Shown: positions 33,397 through 41,848, numbered from the stretch's first letter. The stretch is DNA of 64,000 nt from Bacteroidaceae bacterium (GCA_017546785.1 JAFYRW010000042.1:168966-232965); one strand, 5' to 3'. Made by a program: numbers and translations. The notes: generated from the letters alone by a model not told the origin.

Positions 33397-34860
33397 ATGA
33401 AAATCTGCTTTATAAATCCCCCGTTCAAAGCTGAGTTTGGAAAATTTTCTCGTGAGTCGCGTAGCCCGGCAATAACCAAGAGTGGAGCGCTATATTACCC
33501 CTTGTGGCTTATTTACGCTGCGGCATACTGCAAGAAAAATGGACACGATGTATATTTTCTCGACGCTCCTGCCAAGCAGATGAACGAGGCGCAGTCGTTC
33601 GAGGCTATAGAGCAGAATGCTTCGGATGCAATGCTCTTTGTCTACGACACAAGCACACCCTCAATCAAGAGCGATGTAAAATTCGCAGCAACGCTCAAAG
33701 AGCGTTTCCCGCAGTCGTTTGCTCTGTTGGTAGGAACCCATCCGTCGGCTTGTGCCGAGGAGACTTTGGGCTATTCTCCACTGATAGATGCTGTTGCAAT
33801 AGGAGAATTCGACAATGTTGTTCTTGAACTTGCAGATACTCTTGAGCAGGGTGGTGATGTTACAGCCGTACGTGGCCTTTGTATAAACGGTGCCGACGGT
33901 TGCAAGCGCACCGCTCCAATGCCTGCAATGCGTAATCTCGATGAACTGCCATTTGCTTCGCAGTTCATTGCTGAATATCTCGACCCTCGCGACTATTTCT
34001 TTGCGGCGGCAACCTATCCCTCTATTCAGATATTTACCACACGCGGCTGTCCTTTCCGTTGCAATTTCTGCGTATATCCTCAGACAATGCACGGACACGC
34101 CTTTCGCACGCGTTCGGCAGAGAATGTCGTTGCCGAATTTGAATATATCGCAAACAATTTCCCCGATGTAAAAGAGGTTGTGATAGAGGACGATACATTC
34201 ACCGCACACAAGAAACGTGTGATGGAAATTTGTCGTCTGCTTGTAGAGAAGGGGCTCCACAAGCGTTTGCGTTGGTTGTGTAATGCTCGCGTAGAACTCG
34301 ACCTTGAGACAATGAAGGCAATGAAAAAGGCCGGCTGTCGTCTCATAATCCCGGGAATTGAGTCGGGTAGCCAGCAGATTCTCGATAATATTAAAAAGGG
34401 TACAAAGGTTGAGCAGTTCTATGAGTATGTTGCCAATGCAAAAAAGGCTGGTCTGCTTATTCACGCCTGCTATATGGTTGGTAACAACGGCGAGACTCGT
34501 GAGACAATGGAGAAGACTCTTAAATTGGCTCTTGAGCTTAATACCGATACAGCGCAGTTCTTCCCGCTTATCCCTTATCCCGGCACCGAGGGCTACGATT
34601 GGGCCCGTAGCAACGGATACATTGAGCTTGACTACGAAAAGTATTGCTTGCCCGATGGAACACACAACACAGTGCTCTCTATGCCTCACCTTTCGGCCGA
34701 GGAGATGGTGGCATTCTGTAATATGGCGCGCAAGAAATATTATCTTCGTCCGCGATATATCTTGCACCGTCTGCGTGTAGGTCTTACTGATCCGTCGGAC
34801 TTTAAACGTTCTCTGAAGGCTTTTGGTAGATTGAAGAATTTCCTTTTTGCAAAAAAATAG
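33397..34860 (+). CDS. Cobalamin-type (B12-binding) radical SAM protein
   Basis: 487 residues. The N-terminal 150 residues have the Rossmann-like B12-binding fold seen in this class (opening MKICFINPPF, then DVYFLDAPAK, LLVGTHPSA and AIGEFDN). Residues 205-420 are the radical SAM barrel, with C218, C222 and C225 in TTRGCPFRCNFC. Members methylate unactivated carbons or rearrange substrates; several act on lipids or sugars. It lies between GT2 genes of the polysaccharide locus, so the substrate may be a polysaccharide precursor, a lipid carrier or a sugar. The class is secure, the reaction is not. Confidence 0.9.
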   Translation: MKICFINPPFKAEFGKFSRESRSPAITKSGALYYPLWLIYAAAYCKKNGHDVYFLDAPAKQMNEAQSFEAIEQNASDAMLFVYDTSTPSIKSDVKFAATLKERFPQSFALLVGTHPSACAEETLGYSPLIDAVAIGEFDNVVLELADTLEQGGDVTAVRGLCINGADGCKRTAPMPAMRNLDELPFASQFIAEYLDPRDYFFAAATYPSIQIFTTRGCPFRCNFCVYPQTMHGHAFRTRSAENVVAEFEYIANNFPDVKEVVIEDDTFTAHKKRVMEICRLLVEKGLHKRLRWLCNARVELDLETMKAMKKAGCRLIIPGIESGSQQILDNIKKGTKVEQFYEYVANAKKAGLLIHACYMVGNNGETRETMEKTLKLALELNTDTAQFFPLIPYPGTEGYDWARSNGYIELDYEKYCLPDGTHNTVLSMPHLSAEEMVAFCNMARKKYYLRPRYILHRLRVGLTDPSDFKRSLKAFGRLKNFLFAKK

Positions 34861-34863
34861 AGT

Positions 34864-35619
34864 ATGAGTGAGTTGGTGTCGGTTATAATGCCCGTACATA
34901 ATGCCGAGAAGTTTATAGAGGATGCTATACGCTCGGTGATGCAGCAGACCTACCGTAATTGGGAACTGCTGGTGGTGGACGATGCCTCTACCGACTCTTC
35001 TATGGTCATTGTCGATCGTCTCGCCAGCGAGGATAGCCGAATAAAGCACGTGTCGAACGATGCCCCCACAGGGTATCCTGCAACGCCCCGTAACCTTGCC
35101 GTCAATATGGCGCGAGGCCGCTTTATTGCCTTTCTCGACAGCGACGATATGTGGTTGCCCGATAAATTGGAGCGTCAGTTGCCGCTGTTCGACAAATATG
35201 CAAAGGTGGCCGTTGTCTTTTCGAATTACGAGAAGGTTAATGAATATGGCGAACGTGCAGCGCGTGTGGTGGTTGCTCCGCGTCGCGTCTCCTACCGCCG
35301 TCTGCTTCTGGGTAATGTCATTGGCAATGTAACAGGAATATACGACACCAAAAGAGTTGGTAAGGTCTATTTCCCGCAGGTGCGCCACGAGGATTATGCA
35401 ATGTGGCTTTCTATTCTCAAACGAGGCTATCTTGCCTATAATCTCGGAGAGGTTACAGCGCTCTATCGTGTGTCGTTTAATTCAGTGTCGTCGCGTAAGT
35501 TGCACCTTTTATCGTGGCAGTGGAAGATTTATCGTAATGTGGAGAAATTGAATTTCTTTACCTCGGTATATTATTATGCCAACTATGCGGTAAGAGCATT
35601 TATCAAGAGTCTTATATAA
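34864..35619 (+). CDS. GT2 family glycosyltransferase
   Basis: 251 residues: SVIMPVHNAEKFIEDAIRSV (about 6-25), LVVDDASTDSSM, FLDSDDMWLPDKLERQL (DSDD around 92) and RHEDYAMWLSIL (ED motif around 176). Very like EpsE/WcaA-type GT2 enzymes. It begins three bases after the radical SAM gene, so the two are one transcriptional unit. Last gene of the polysaccharide locus. Confidence 0.93.
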   Translation: MSELVSVIMPVHNAEKFIEDAIRSVMQQTYRNWELLVVDDASTDSSMVIVDRLASEDSRIKHVSNDAPTGYPATPRNLAVNMARGRFIAFLDSDDMWLPDKLERQLPLFDKYAKVAVVFSNYEKVNEYGERAARVVVAPRRVSYRRLLLGNVIGNVTGIYDTKRVGKVYFPQVRHEDYAMWLSILKRGYLAYNLGEVTALYRVSFNSVSSRKLHLLSWQWKIYRNVEKLNFFTSVYYYANYAVRAFIKSLI

Positions 35620-35666
35620 TATATAGGATAAAAGCTCTCTATTCATAAACCCTATAATCCCTTACT

Positions 35667-36908
35667 ATGAAACACATACTCTTCCTGTTGTCGTTTGTTT
35701 TTACGACCTCGTTTGCTGCGTTTGCACAAGAGAATGCAACATTTCCCCGTTCGGAGTGGGATTATGCAAGAGCTATACTGATGCACACTCCCGGTGAGGA
35801 ACTTTTTGACGGCGTTATTCATCCATACGCTGGATTATTCGAATACTATTTCGATGTTGATAAAGCTGCCGAGGAGCATAGAGGATATATTGCTGCACTC
35901 GAGAATAATGGAGTAGAGGTCTATACGGTAAAAGAGTTGCTCAACCGCGTGCCTATAGAGAAATTGCGCGCTTGTGCTATGCGTGCCCTCACCTACGATA
36001 TAACAAATATTCCCAATATGACTCCCGAGGAGTCTGATAAGTATTATATGTATGTTGTTGGTGAAATGTCAAGGGCCGACCTTATCCGCTGTATTCTGCT
36101 GCGTCCCACAGTGACACTGTACGGCTCCGATACAAACACCGGTGTCGAAGCGGTATATACACACTCGCCTCTTATGAACCTATATTTTACTCGCGATCAG
36201 AGTATAACAACGCCTCGTGGACACATTATTGGTCAGATGAACTCAACGCAGCGTGCCTATGAGACAGAGATAATATCGCTGTGCTATGAACAGTTGGGCG
36301 TAAAACCAGTACTCTCTATTACGGGTGACGGCCGATTGGAGGGCGGCGATTATCTGCGTGGAGGCGATATTTCCTATATAGGATGCGGAATGCGTACAAA
36401 TATTGAGGCGATAAGGCAGATAATGGATGCCGATGCTTTTGGGCACGATACTATAGCTGTTGTCAATGACCACAAATGGTGGCAAATGCAGATGCATCTT
36501 GATACCTATTTTAATATAATAGACAAGAATCTTTGTACACTCGTCGAGAGCCGATACTACGCAAAGCTCGGAGAACCCGAGTGGGTGACAGTGGACCTTT
36601 ATACTCGCGAGGATGGTAAAAAGGAGTATGCTCTCACACAAAAGGATGTACCCTTTGTGAACTTTTTACAGGAACGAGGATTTACAATAATCCCAATAAA
36701 GCTACAGGATGAACTTCACTATGCAAATAATTTCCTGACTATTGCTCCTCGTCATATTATGGCTGTAGGCAATCAGTCGAAGGAGCTACAGGATGCCTTT
36801 GCCAAAAATGGAGTCAAGGTAGAGTGGATCCCTCTCGAAACACTAATAAAGGGCTATGGTGCGGCACACTGTATGACGCAGGTAATGAAGGTAGAATTGG
36901 CGAAATAG
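35667..36908 (+). CDS. Exported arginine deiminase-family protein
   Basis: 413 residues. Residues 1-20 are a clear signal peptide ending AAFA, unlike cytoplasmic ArcA. The catalytic set of the guanidino-group modifying fold is in place and in order: FTRD with D177, LEGGD with E225, HLDT with H277 and D279, NNF (354-356), and the nucleophile C402 in GAAHCMTQ. These line up with the Asp, Glu, His, Asp and Cys of classical arginine deiminases. The enzyme would turn arginine (or a terminal arginine or agmatine-like compound) into citrulline plus ammonia in the periplasm or outside. Nothing else of an arc operon is nearby; it has its own terminator. Confidence 0.88.
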   Translation: MKHILFLLSFVFTTSFAAFAQENATFPRSEWDYARAILMHTPGEELFDGVIHPYAGLFEYYFDVDKAAEEHRGYIAALENNGVEVYTVKELLNRVPIEKLRACAMRALTYDITNIPNMTPEESDKYYMYVVGEMSRADLIRCILLRPTVTLYGSDTNTGVEAVYTHSPLMNLYFTRDQSITTPRGHIIGQMNSTQRAYETEIISLCYEQLGVKPVLSITGDGRLEGGDYLRGGDISYIGCGMRTNIEAIRQIMDADAFGHDTIAVVNDHKWWQMQMHLDTYFNIIDKNLCTLVESRYYAKLGEPEWVTVDLYTREDGKKEYALTQKDVPFVNFLQERGFTIIPIKLQDELHYANNFLTIAPRHIMAVGNQSKELQDAFAKNGVKVEWIPLETLIKGYGAAHCMTQVMKVELAK

Positions 36909-36932
36909 TTATCTCTATCGTTTAGAAATAAA

Positions 36933-36966
36933 AAATATCCCCCTATCTGCTGATAGGGGGATATTT
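36933..36966. terminator. Bidirectional terminator
   Basis: AAATATCCCCCTATC (36933-36947) and GATAGGGGGATATTT (36952-36966) form a perfect 15-base stem with a TGCT loop, T-rich on both sides. It serves the deiminase gene and the convergent thioesterase gene. Confidence 0.92.
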
Positions 36967-36982
36967 TATTGTATGATATTTG

Positions 36983-37459
36983 TTACTCTTCTACCTCGCA
37001 GCCGGGAAAAAGAAACTCCTTTTGTGCAATTTCCTTTGAGAAACAGAAGAATGTAAGCTCGCCAATGGTGTGTACGTTGCCGTTGTATGATATTGTTGCC
37101 TCGATGAATACAAAGGTGCGCTTAACCTCTTTTATGCGTGCGCGAATCTCTAATTTTATATCTTCTCCCGTAGGAATAGGCTTTTTGTATTTCACCTTTA
37201 GGTCGGTGGTCATTCCCGATGTCTGGAATTTGCGCGAAATGAGCCATCCTGCAGCCTCGTCTAATAGTGTCGCTTGAATGCCTCCGTGCAGAGTCTTTAT
37301 CCACCCTTGATAATTGTCGCCGGGTGTCCAATATGAGATAACGTCGTCACCATCCTCGAAAAATTCCATTTTTAATCCGCAGGGATTCTGTGGTGCGCAA
37401 CCAAAGCAATTGTATCCTTTGTCGGTAAGGTTAATCCACGGGTTTATAATCTTTTTCAT
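36983..37459 (-). CDS. PaaI-like hotdog-fold thioesterase
   Basis: 158 residues from the ATG at 37459; an in-frame start at 37555 lies upstream of the predicted -7 element and was rejected. The 4HBT/PaaI pattern is present: GYNCFGCAPQNPCGLKMEF, the hotdog helix with TLHGGIQATLLDEAAGW (about 70-86; His-Gly-Gly then the catalytic-type Asp/Glu) and VKYKKPIPTGE. It probably hydrolyses an acyl-CoA. The CxxC plus a third Cys near the N-terminus recall UPF-type PaaI proteins that may bind a metal. Confidence 0.88.
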   Translation of the reverse strand: MKKIINPWINLTDKGYNCFGCAPQNPCGLKMEFFEDGDDVISYWTPGDNYQGWIKTLHGGIQATLLDEAAGWLISRKFQTSGMTTDLKVKYKKPIPTGEDIKLEIRARIKEVKRTFVFIEATISYNGNVHTIGELTFFCFSKEIAQKEFLFPGCEVEE

Positions 37460-37483
37460 ATTTTTTCTTTTAAGATTGGGCTG

Positions 37484-37491
37484 CAAATATA
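37484..37491 (-). promoter_or_regulatory. -7 element TATATTTG of the thioesterase gene
   Basis: The minus strand reads TATATTTG here, 25 bases from the start codon. It directly abuts the terminator of the gene upstream on the same strand. Confidence 0.5.
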
Positions 37492-37493
37492 AT

Positions 37494-37529
37494 AAAAACT
37501 GCACAAATTTAATTATTTGTGCAGTTTTT
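37494..37529 (-). terminator. Terminator of the mosaic lipoprotein gene
   Basis: AAAAACTGCACAAAT (37494-37508) pairs with ATTTGTGCAGTTTTT (37515-37529), a perfect 15-base stem with a T run on the minus-strand 3' side. Confidence 0.85.
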
Positions 37530-37593
37530 ATTGTGGGTAGCTCTACTTTTTGCAAAAAGTATCTTCTATTCTCTCGCTGTAAATAGAGCTTTT

Positions 37594-40239
37594 TTATTTT
37601 GCTGTTAGTATGTCGGGATTCTCCTCTCCCGATACAATCTGAATATTAAAGTTTGTAGGATTTTCTGCATCTATACATAAAACAGTTGTGCTACCTATTT
37701 GAGTAGGTATATTGTTTATTGTTAGATTAGTAGTATTCTTTTCGCCATTAAACTCAATGTCGTATGAAATATTAAAGGAGTGTATTCCGGGAATAAGCAA
37801 GCGGTAGTCTGATGTGACAGTCGATTCGTTCTTGCTGTATGCGTCACCTAAGCTTATTTCGCCCGTCTCTCCCTCTTCAAACTCCCACATATTGCTGTCG
37901 GTTATGTATCTGCCTTTATTGTTTACTCCGCTAATCTTTATATTCTTAATTTTGTAGGAGTCTATGTTGTTGTTGCTTGCGAATTCAAACTTTATTCTCG
38001 CCAACAGATGGCTGAACTCAAAAGGTACATAGCCGTCGGCATTTACACCACTCTGTGGCACTGAATTCTCATCGGTCGTCACATAAACAGGCTCTTTGTT
38101 GTACAATAGGTCAGTTGTACCATCCGATACAAAGTGAATTTCCATAGGCATACCGCTCTCGTCTGTCAATACCTCAGTGGCATTTACTATGGCTGTAAAA
38201 GTGTATTTCGACAAAGAGTTCCAATATTTTACCTCATTCTGATACATATTGTACCAACGGTTGCTCCACTCGCTATATACAATCTCTGTGCCGTCGAACA
38301 AAATTTCGTTGTTTTTTGAGCCGTAGACGCTGAATTGCGGTATAATTCCGTTGCCAGCTCTTGTGCCGCTTTCTGCATAATTTGCGCAAAAGTCGATGCT
38401 CATAGCTGCTCCTCTCTGATTTAATTCAATGGTGGCTACTGCATTGCCCGCATAGTCGTACAGAGAAATGGTCTCTTGCTGGTCCAAGCTCGATGCTAAT
38501 GGCTCAACGTTTATATAGAGAATATTGTCGTATAGCTCGCATTCGTATTTTATAAGGCTCTTGCTTGCCGATACTCTTGATGTTGCGCCGCCGCCTGAAA
38601 TTGACGGTTGAAATATGACAACATTGTCCATTTCTGAATCGTCATCAATCTGCGACTCCAGATAAACGGCAATAGGGGAGCTTATATGCACAGTGTAGCT
38701 TCCGCCCTCATTGGGAACCTCAATCTGTGAGGGTGTAACAATAACCTTGTCATCATCTGTTAATGTCTCGTTGCCGACAATGCCATCGTTGTTCCAATCG
38801 ATGCAACTGAATAGATTCTTGACGGTAATTGGCGTTCCTATGCTTGAGTATCTGTCGGCGATATTCGATGCAATGTCGGGGAGAATCTTTGCTAAATCCT
38901 TTTTGTCCGACTCGATGGAATCTATTATCTCTTCCGGCAGGCTGCCACACTCGGCAAAATAGGAGCTTATGGCAGCTAAATATTCGGTTAATTCAGCCTC
39001 TGTTCTCTCCATAAGAATAAGCGACGATACGGCTATCAATGCCGCAGCCTCCTCTGTGCCGTCGGCAATAGAGATTGCTGTAACATCTTTTTTTATGGTA
39101 GAGCCGAGTTTGAACGCATCGAGCAGCTCCTCTTGCGCCTTTTTGTCGGCTGATGAAAAATCCATTCCGGACGATACAAGATTTTTTGTTCTTGCCGACT
39201 TTATGTGTGTCAGTATGTTTATATTGACATTCGAACCTTTGTTTAAATCGGCAAGCGCCTTTAGCGTCAATGTCCCGTTGGAGAGAGTATTCTGAACCTC
39301 GTTGAAGAAATATCCGTTGGCCTTAAGCTCTACATACGCCTCGTCTACCCCTTTGCAGTCGAAAGAGAATGTGCCGGCATTGTCTGTTGTCTCGCAGCTG
39401 TAGCTCTTTCCTGTGCTGCGTAATCCGGAATTCAAAATATCGAGAGTAACCGATGAACCGCTGATGAATGGTCCTTTTTCCACCTTACCTATTACATTGT
39501 AGTCTCTCTTTTGGATACGTATGTATGTGATGAGCGCATCGGTGCTGTTTATCACAATCTTATTTTCCGATACTGACTCTATGGCAAATGATAGCTGCGT
39601 CTCTCCCTGATTTATCAGCAGATAGTTATCCTTTACTGAGTAGGACAGCGACGAAGCCTTATTTACCATTGTTAGACTATCCTCGGTTAATATAACCCAC
39701 TCCAATCCCTGTAGGTTCTTCTTAATCTTCTCCTCGTCGGTAATTTCGTAACCGTACGAATCTATTAGCGTTGCTCTCCACTCGCCGAGAAGCATTTTGC
39801 TGTCAATAGCCTCTTTTGTAATCCTGCTGTATGTAATGAGTGAGGTCCAGGAACCAATGTATCTTATAATCAGTTCGTTTGCTGTTACCGACACAAGCTC
39901 GTATGTGACGCTGCTCTCTCCGCTCTCGAATATAATACGTTGTTCTATTATCTCGTAAGGCAGTAGGACAACGTGACGGTAGTTCATAGGACGTATGTGT
40001 CTTTCGGTAAGTCCTATCCACGCCATATCCTCAAGTTCGTCCTTAATGTAGTCTGGGTCGGTGATTGTCGTAACTTTGCCGCTTACCGACGTTACCTCAA
40101 TTTCTACTGCCTTCCATTCGCCAACAAGTGTGCTCTTGTTGAAAGGCGGTTCTGCGCCTCCTTTATCGTCGCAACACGAGAAATTGCAGACACACATACA
40201 TAAAAGTAGTGCGATAGTATAAAATTGTTTTAATCTCAT
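37594..40239 (-). CDS. Mosaic surface lipoprotein with fimbrillin-like domain
   Basis: About 881 residues from the ATG at 40239; starts at 40251 or 40260 would add four or seven residues. A hydrophobic leader ends in a Cys pair followed by DDKGG, which fits a Bacteroidetes surface-export lipoprotein signal. Two tandem lipocalin-like repeats follow (LVGEWKAVEIEV and LLGEWRATLIDS, each closing with LITYSRI or LITYIRI). Next come a carboxypeptidase-regulatory-like segment (KVEKGPFISGSSVTL), a helical part, a BACON-type domain (VTPSQIEVPNEGGSYTV), and a C-terminal fimbrillin/Mfa-like domain (VPFEFSHLLARIKFEF). No usher or fimbrial partner genes are near. Adhesion or polymer assembly is inference. 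Confidence 0.82.
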   Translation of the reverse strand: MRLKQFYTIALLLCMCVCNFSCCDDKGGAEPPFNKSTLVGEWKAVEIEVTSVSGKVTTITDPDYIKDELEDMAWIGLTERHIRPMNYRHVVLLPYEIIEQRIIFESGESSVTYELVSVTANELIIRYIGSWTSLITYSRITKEAIDSKMLLGEWRATLIDSYGYEITDEEKIKKNLQGLEWVILTEDSLTMVNKASSLSYSVKDNYLLINQGETQLSFAIESVSENKIVINSTDALITYIRIQKRDYNVIGKVEKGPFISGSSVTLDILNSGLRSTGKSYSCETTDNAGTFSFDCKGVDEAYVELKANGYFFNEVQNTLSNGTLTLKALADLNKGSNVNINILTHIKSARTKNLVSSGMDFSSADKKAQEELLDAFKLGSTIKKDVTAISIADGTEEAAALIAVSSLILMERTEAELTEYLAAISSYFAECGSLPEEIIDSIESDKKDLAKILPDIASNIADRYSSIGTPITVKNLFSCIDWNNDGIVGNETLTDDDKVIVTPSQIEVPNEGGSYTVHISSPIAVYLESQIDDDSEMDNVVIFQPSISGGGATSRVSASKSLIKYECELYDNILYINVEPLASSLDQQETISLYDYAGNAVATIELNQRGAAMSIDFCANYAESGTRAGNGIIPQFSVYGSKNNEILFDGTEIVYSEWSNRWYNMYQNEVKYWNSLSKYTFTAIVNATEVLTDESGMPMEIHFVSDGTTDLLYNKEPVYVTTDENSVPQSGVNADGYVPFEFSHLLARIKFEFASNNNIDSYKIKNIKISGVNNKGRYITDSNMWEFEEGETGEISLGDAYSKNESTVTSDYRLLIPGIHSFNISYDIEFNGEKNTTNLTINNIPTQIGSTTVLCIDAENPTNFNIQIVSGEENPDILTAK

Positions 40240-40435
40240 AGATAAAATCATTGCTGACATTATTTATATATAATACATTTAATCTTAATCATTGCCTTTT
40301 TTTGCATCTTTAACCTTGCGGGATTGCTTGCAATCGCATTGCGCAACCAATGGTTGCTATTGTGTGTTTTTGTAATAGGCTGATAAATAACTGCTTGTGC
40401 TTTTAATTTGGCTGCAATTACCCAAAAAAAAGTAT

Positions 40436-40467
40436 AAAAAAAGAGAAGCTCTTTCGAGCCTCTCTTC
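40436..40467 (-). terminator. Terminator of tRNA-Leu
   Basis: On the minus strand, AGAGAGGCTC and GAGCTTCTCT-type arms (40443-40465) form a stem with one mismatch around a four-base loop, followed by a run of T opposite the A tract at 40436-40442. Confidence 0.7.
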
Positions 40468-40469
40468 TG

Positions 40470-40551
40470 TACCCAGACCCGGGATCGAACCGGGATGGGT
40501 TGCCCCACTGGTGTTTGAGACCAGCGCGTCTACCGATTCCGCCATCTGGGC
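40470..40551 (-). tRNA. tRNA-Leu (anticodon CAA)
   Basis: The minus strand folds as a class II tRNA: acceptor GCCCAGA/TCTGGGT, anticodon stem CTGGT/ACCAG with loop CTCAAAC (anticodon CAA, reads UUG), a variable arm, and T-arm CCGGTTCGATCCCGG. The discriminator is A, as for leucine. CCA is not encoded. It has a well-spaced promoter and its own terminator. Confidence 0.95.
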
Positions 40552-40568
40552 AATTGTGAATTGCGATG

Positions 40569-40599
40569 CAAAGGTACGCCTTTTTTTTGTATCTCCAAA
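40569..40599 (-). promoter_or_regulatory. Promoter of tRNA-Leu
   Basis: On the minus strand TACCTTTG (40569-40576) with TTTG (40596-40599) 19 bases upstream. Start would fall near 40562, just before the tRNA. Confidence 0.7.
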
Positions 40600-40636
40600 T
40601 ATTTTTCGCTTTTTTTTGAAAAAACTTTTTATTTTC

Positions 40637-40667
40637 TTGTCTGTTCCACCAAAAAGAACTAATTTTG
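40637..40667 (+). promoter_or_regulatory. Promoter of rplM-rpsI
   Basis: TAATTTTG (40660-40667) with TTG (40637-40639), 20 bases apart. It is divergent from the tRNA-Leu promoter 40 bases away. Confidence 0.75.
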
Positions 40668-40673
40668 CAAGCC

Positions 40674-40856
40674 GATTATTATCAGCCCCTATACGGGCTA
40701 ATGACACTTTAGGTCTCTGAGTTAGTCGTGAGACGGTCTAGCCAACTGTCCTGACGAAACGTGAAGAGGGTTTCTGCTTTTTTCCCAAAATTCCGTATGG
40801 GTGTTGCAGAGAGGTGTCGGGAATGGAATTATTAACAAATTAAACGATTTTTTAAA
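40674..40856 (+). promoter_or_regulatory. Long structured leader of rplM
   Basis: A leader of about 183 bases with several local helices: AGCCC/GGGCT (40684-40688 with 40695-40699), GTCTC/GAGAC (about 40713-40734), and paired GC-rich stretches before the start (TTCCG near 40790 with CGGGAA near 40820). Ribosomal operons are often autoregulated through such leaders, and Bacteroidia-specific ones have been proposed. That this one binds L13 or S9 is inference. Confidence 0.5.
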
Positions 40857-41318
40857 GTGGATACTTTAAGCTACAAAACAATTTCAGCAAACAAAGCAAC
40901 AGCACAGAAAGAGTGGGTTGTTGTAGATGCTACAGACCAGGTACTTGGTCGCCTTGGCTCAAAAGTTGCCAAGATTCTTAGAGGTAAATACAAACCTTGT
41001 TTTACACCCAACGCAGATTGCGGTGACAATGTTATCATCATCAATGCTAACAAGGTTAGAATGACTGGTAACAAGTGGACAGACCGTATCTATCTTCGTT
41101 TCTCTGGTTACCCTGGTGGTCAGAAGTCTTTCAGCCCTGCAGATGTTGCTAAGGGTTACAAAGGCTACGAGCGTTTGTTCAAGCACGTTGTACGCGGTAT
41201 GTTGCCCAAGTCTCGTCTTGGCGATCATTTGCTGAACAACCTTTATATTTATGAGGGTCCCGAGCACAACCACGCAGCTCAGACTCCTAAAACAATTGAT
41301 ATTAACTCTTATAAATAA
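40857..41318 (+). CDS. rplM: 50S ribosomal protein L13
   Basis: 153 residues, starting with GTG (MDTLSYKTISANKATAQKEW). The L13 signature LKHxxRGMLPK appears as FKHVVRGMLPKSRLGDHLL. The GTG start is needed to give the N-terminus typical for Bacteroidales L13; no ATG is suitably placed. Early-assembling large-subunit protein. rpsI follows eight bases later, the conserved rplM-rpsI pair. Confidence 0.98.
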   Translation: MDTLSYKTISANKATAQKEWVVVDATDQVLGRLGSKVAKILRGKYKPCFTPNADCGDNVIIINANKVRMTGNKWTDRIYLRFSGYPGGQKSFSPADVAKGYKGYERLFKHVVRGMLPKSRLGDHLLNNLYIYEGPEHNHAAQTPKTIDINSYK

Positions 41319-41326
41319 GATAGCAG

Positions 41327-41713
41327 ATGGAAATGGTAAATGCATTAGGCAGACGTAAAAGCGCAGTTGCCCGTATTTTCGTTACTGAAGGTACTGGAAA
41401 AATTACTATTAACAAAAAGGATCTGCAGGATTATTTTCCCTCGAGCATTCTTCAGTATGTTGTTAAACAGCCTCTGATGAAGTTGAATGTTCTTGAGAAA
41501 TACGATATTAAAGTTAATTTGGACGGTGGTGGTTTTACCGGTCAGTCTCAGGCATTGCGTTTGGCTATTGCTCGTGCTTTGGTAAAAATCAACGCTGACG
41601 ACAAAAAGGCTTTACGTTCCGAAGGATTCCTTACTCGCGATGCTCGTGAGGTTGAGCGTAAGAAACCCGGACAGCCCAAAGCTCGTCGCAGATTCCAGTT
41701 CAGTAAACGTTAA
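41327..41713 (+). CDS. rpsI: 30S ribosomal protein S9
   Basis: 128 residues. It contains NALGRRKSAVARIFVTEGTG and the conserved GGGFTGQSQALRLAIARAL, and ends in the basic KARRRFQFSKR tail that reaches the P-site tRNA. Two Met codons (41327, 41333) are possible; the first gives the usual MEx-VNALGRRK beginning. Confidence 0.98.
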   Translation: MEMVNALGRRKSAVARIFVTEGTGKITINKKDLQDYFPSSILQYVVKQPLMKLNVLEKYDIKVNLDGGGFTGQSQALRLAIARALVKINADDKKALRSEGFLTRDAREVERKKPGQPKARRRFQFSKR

Positions 41714-41720
41714 TATTCGG

Positions 41721-41799
41721 CCCGAAAAGAGACGTTTAGTATCTAAACCACTCGGGACTTCACCTATTATATATATAACGGTGGGCTACCCGAGAGGTT
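41721..41799 (+). promoter_or_regulatory. Structured leader before rpsB with alternative pairings
   Basis: In the 135-base gap between rpsI and rpsB. Fold A: AACC-A-CTCGGG (41746-41756) pairs with CCCGAG-A-GGTT (41789-41799), enclosing CACC/GGTG (41761-41764 with 41780-41783). Fold B: CCCGA (41721-41725) pairs with TCGGG (41752-41756), enclosing a GTTTAG/CTAAAC hairpin (41734-41739 with 41743-41748). TCGGG and part of AACC are used by both, so the folds exclude each other. S2 autoregulation of rpsB-tsf is known in other bacteria; its use here is inference. Confidence 0.6.
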
Positions 41800-41848
41800 G
41801 GTTCAAAGTAATTAAAAAGAAGGTAAACGATTTAAAATTTAAAAAACA

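Noticed and set aside
33661..35388. 575-codon open frame on the minus strand
   Set aside because: It lies opposite the radical SAM and GT2 genes, both with clear motifs; the translated sequence has no recognisable family and reflects codon bias.
40397..40720. Open frames over the tRNA-Leu region
   Set aside because: They run through a well-folded tRNA, its terminator and promoters.
41714..41848. tRNA-like element between rpsI and rpsB
   Set aside because: A TCTAAACC / GGTTGGTTCAAAG stretch looks tRNA-like at first, but no acceptor stem or anticodon arm forms.
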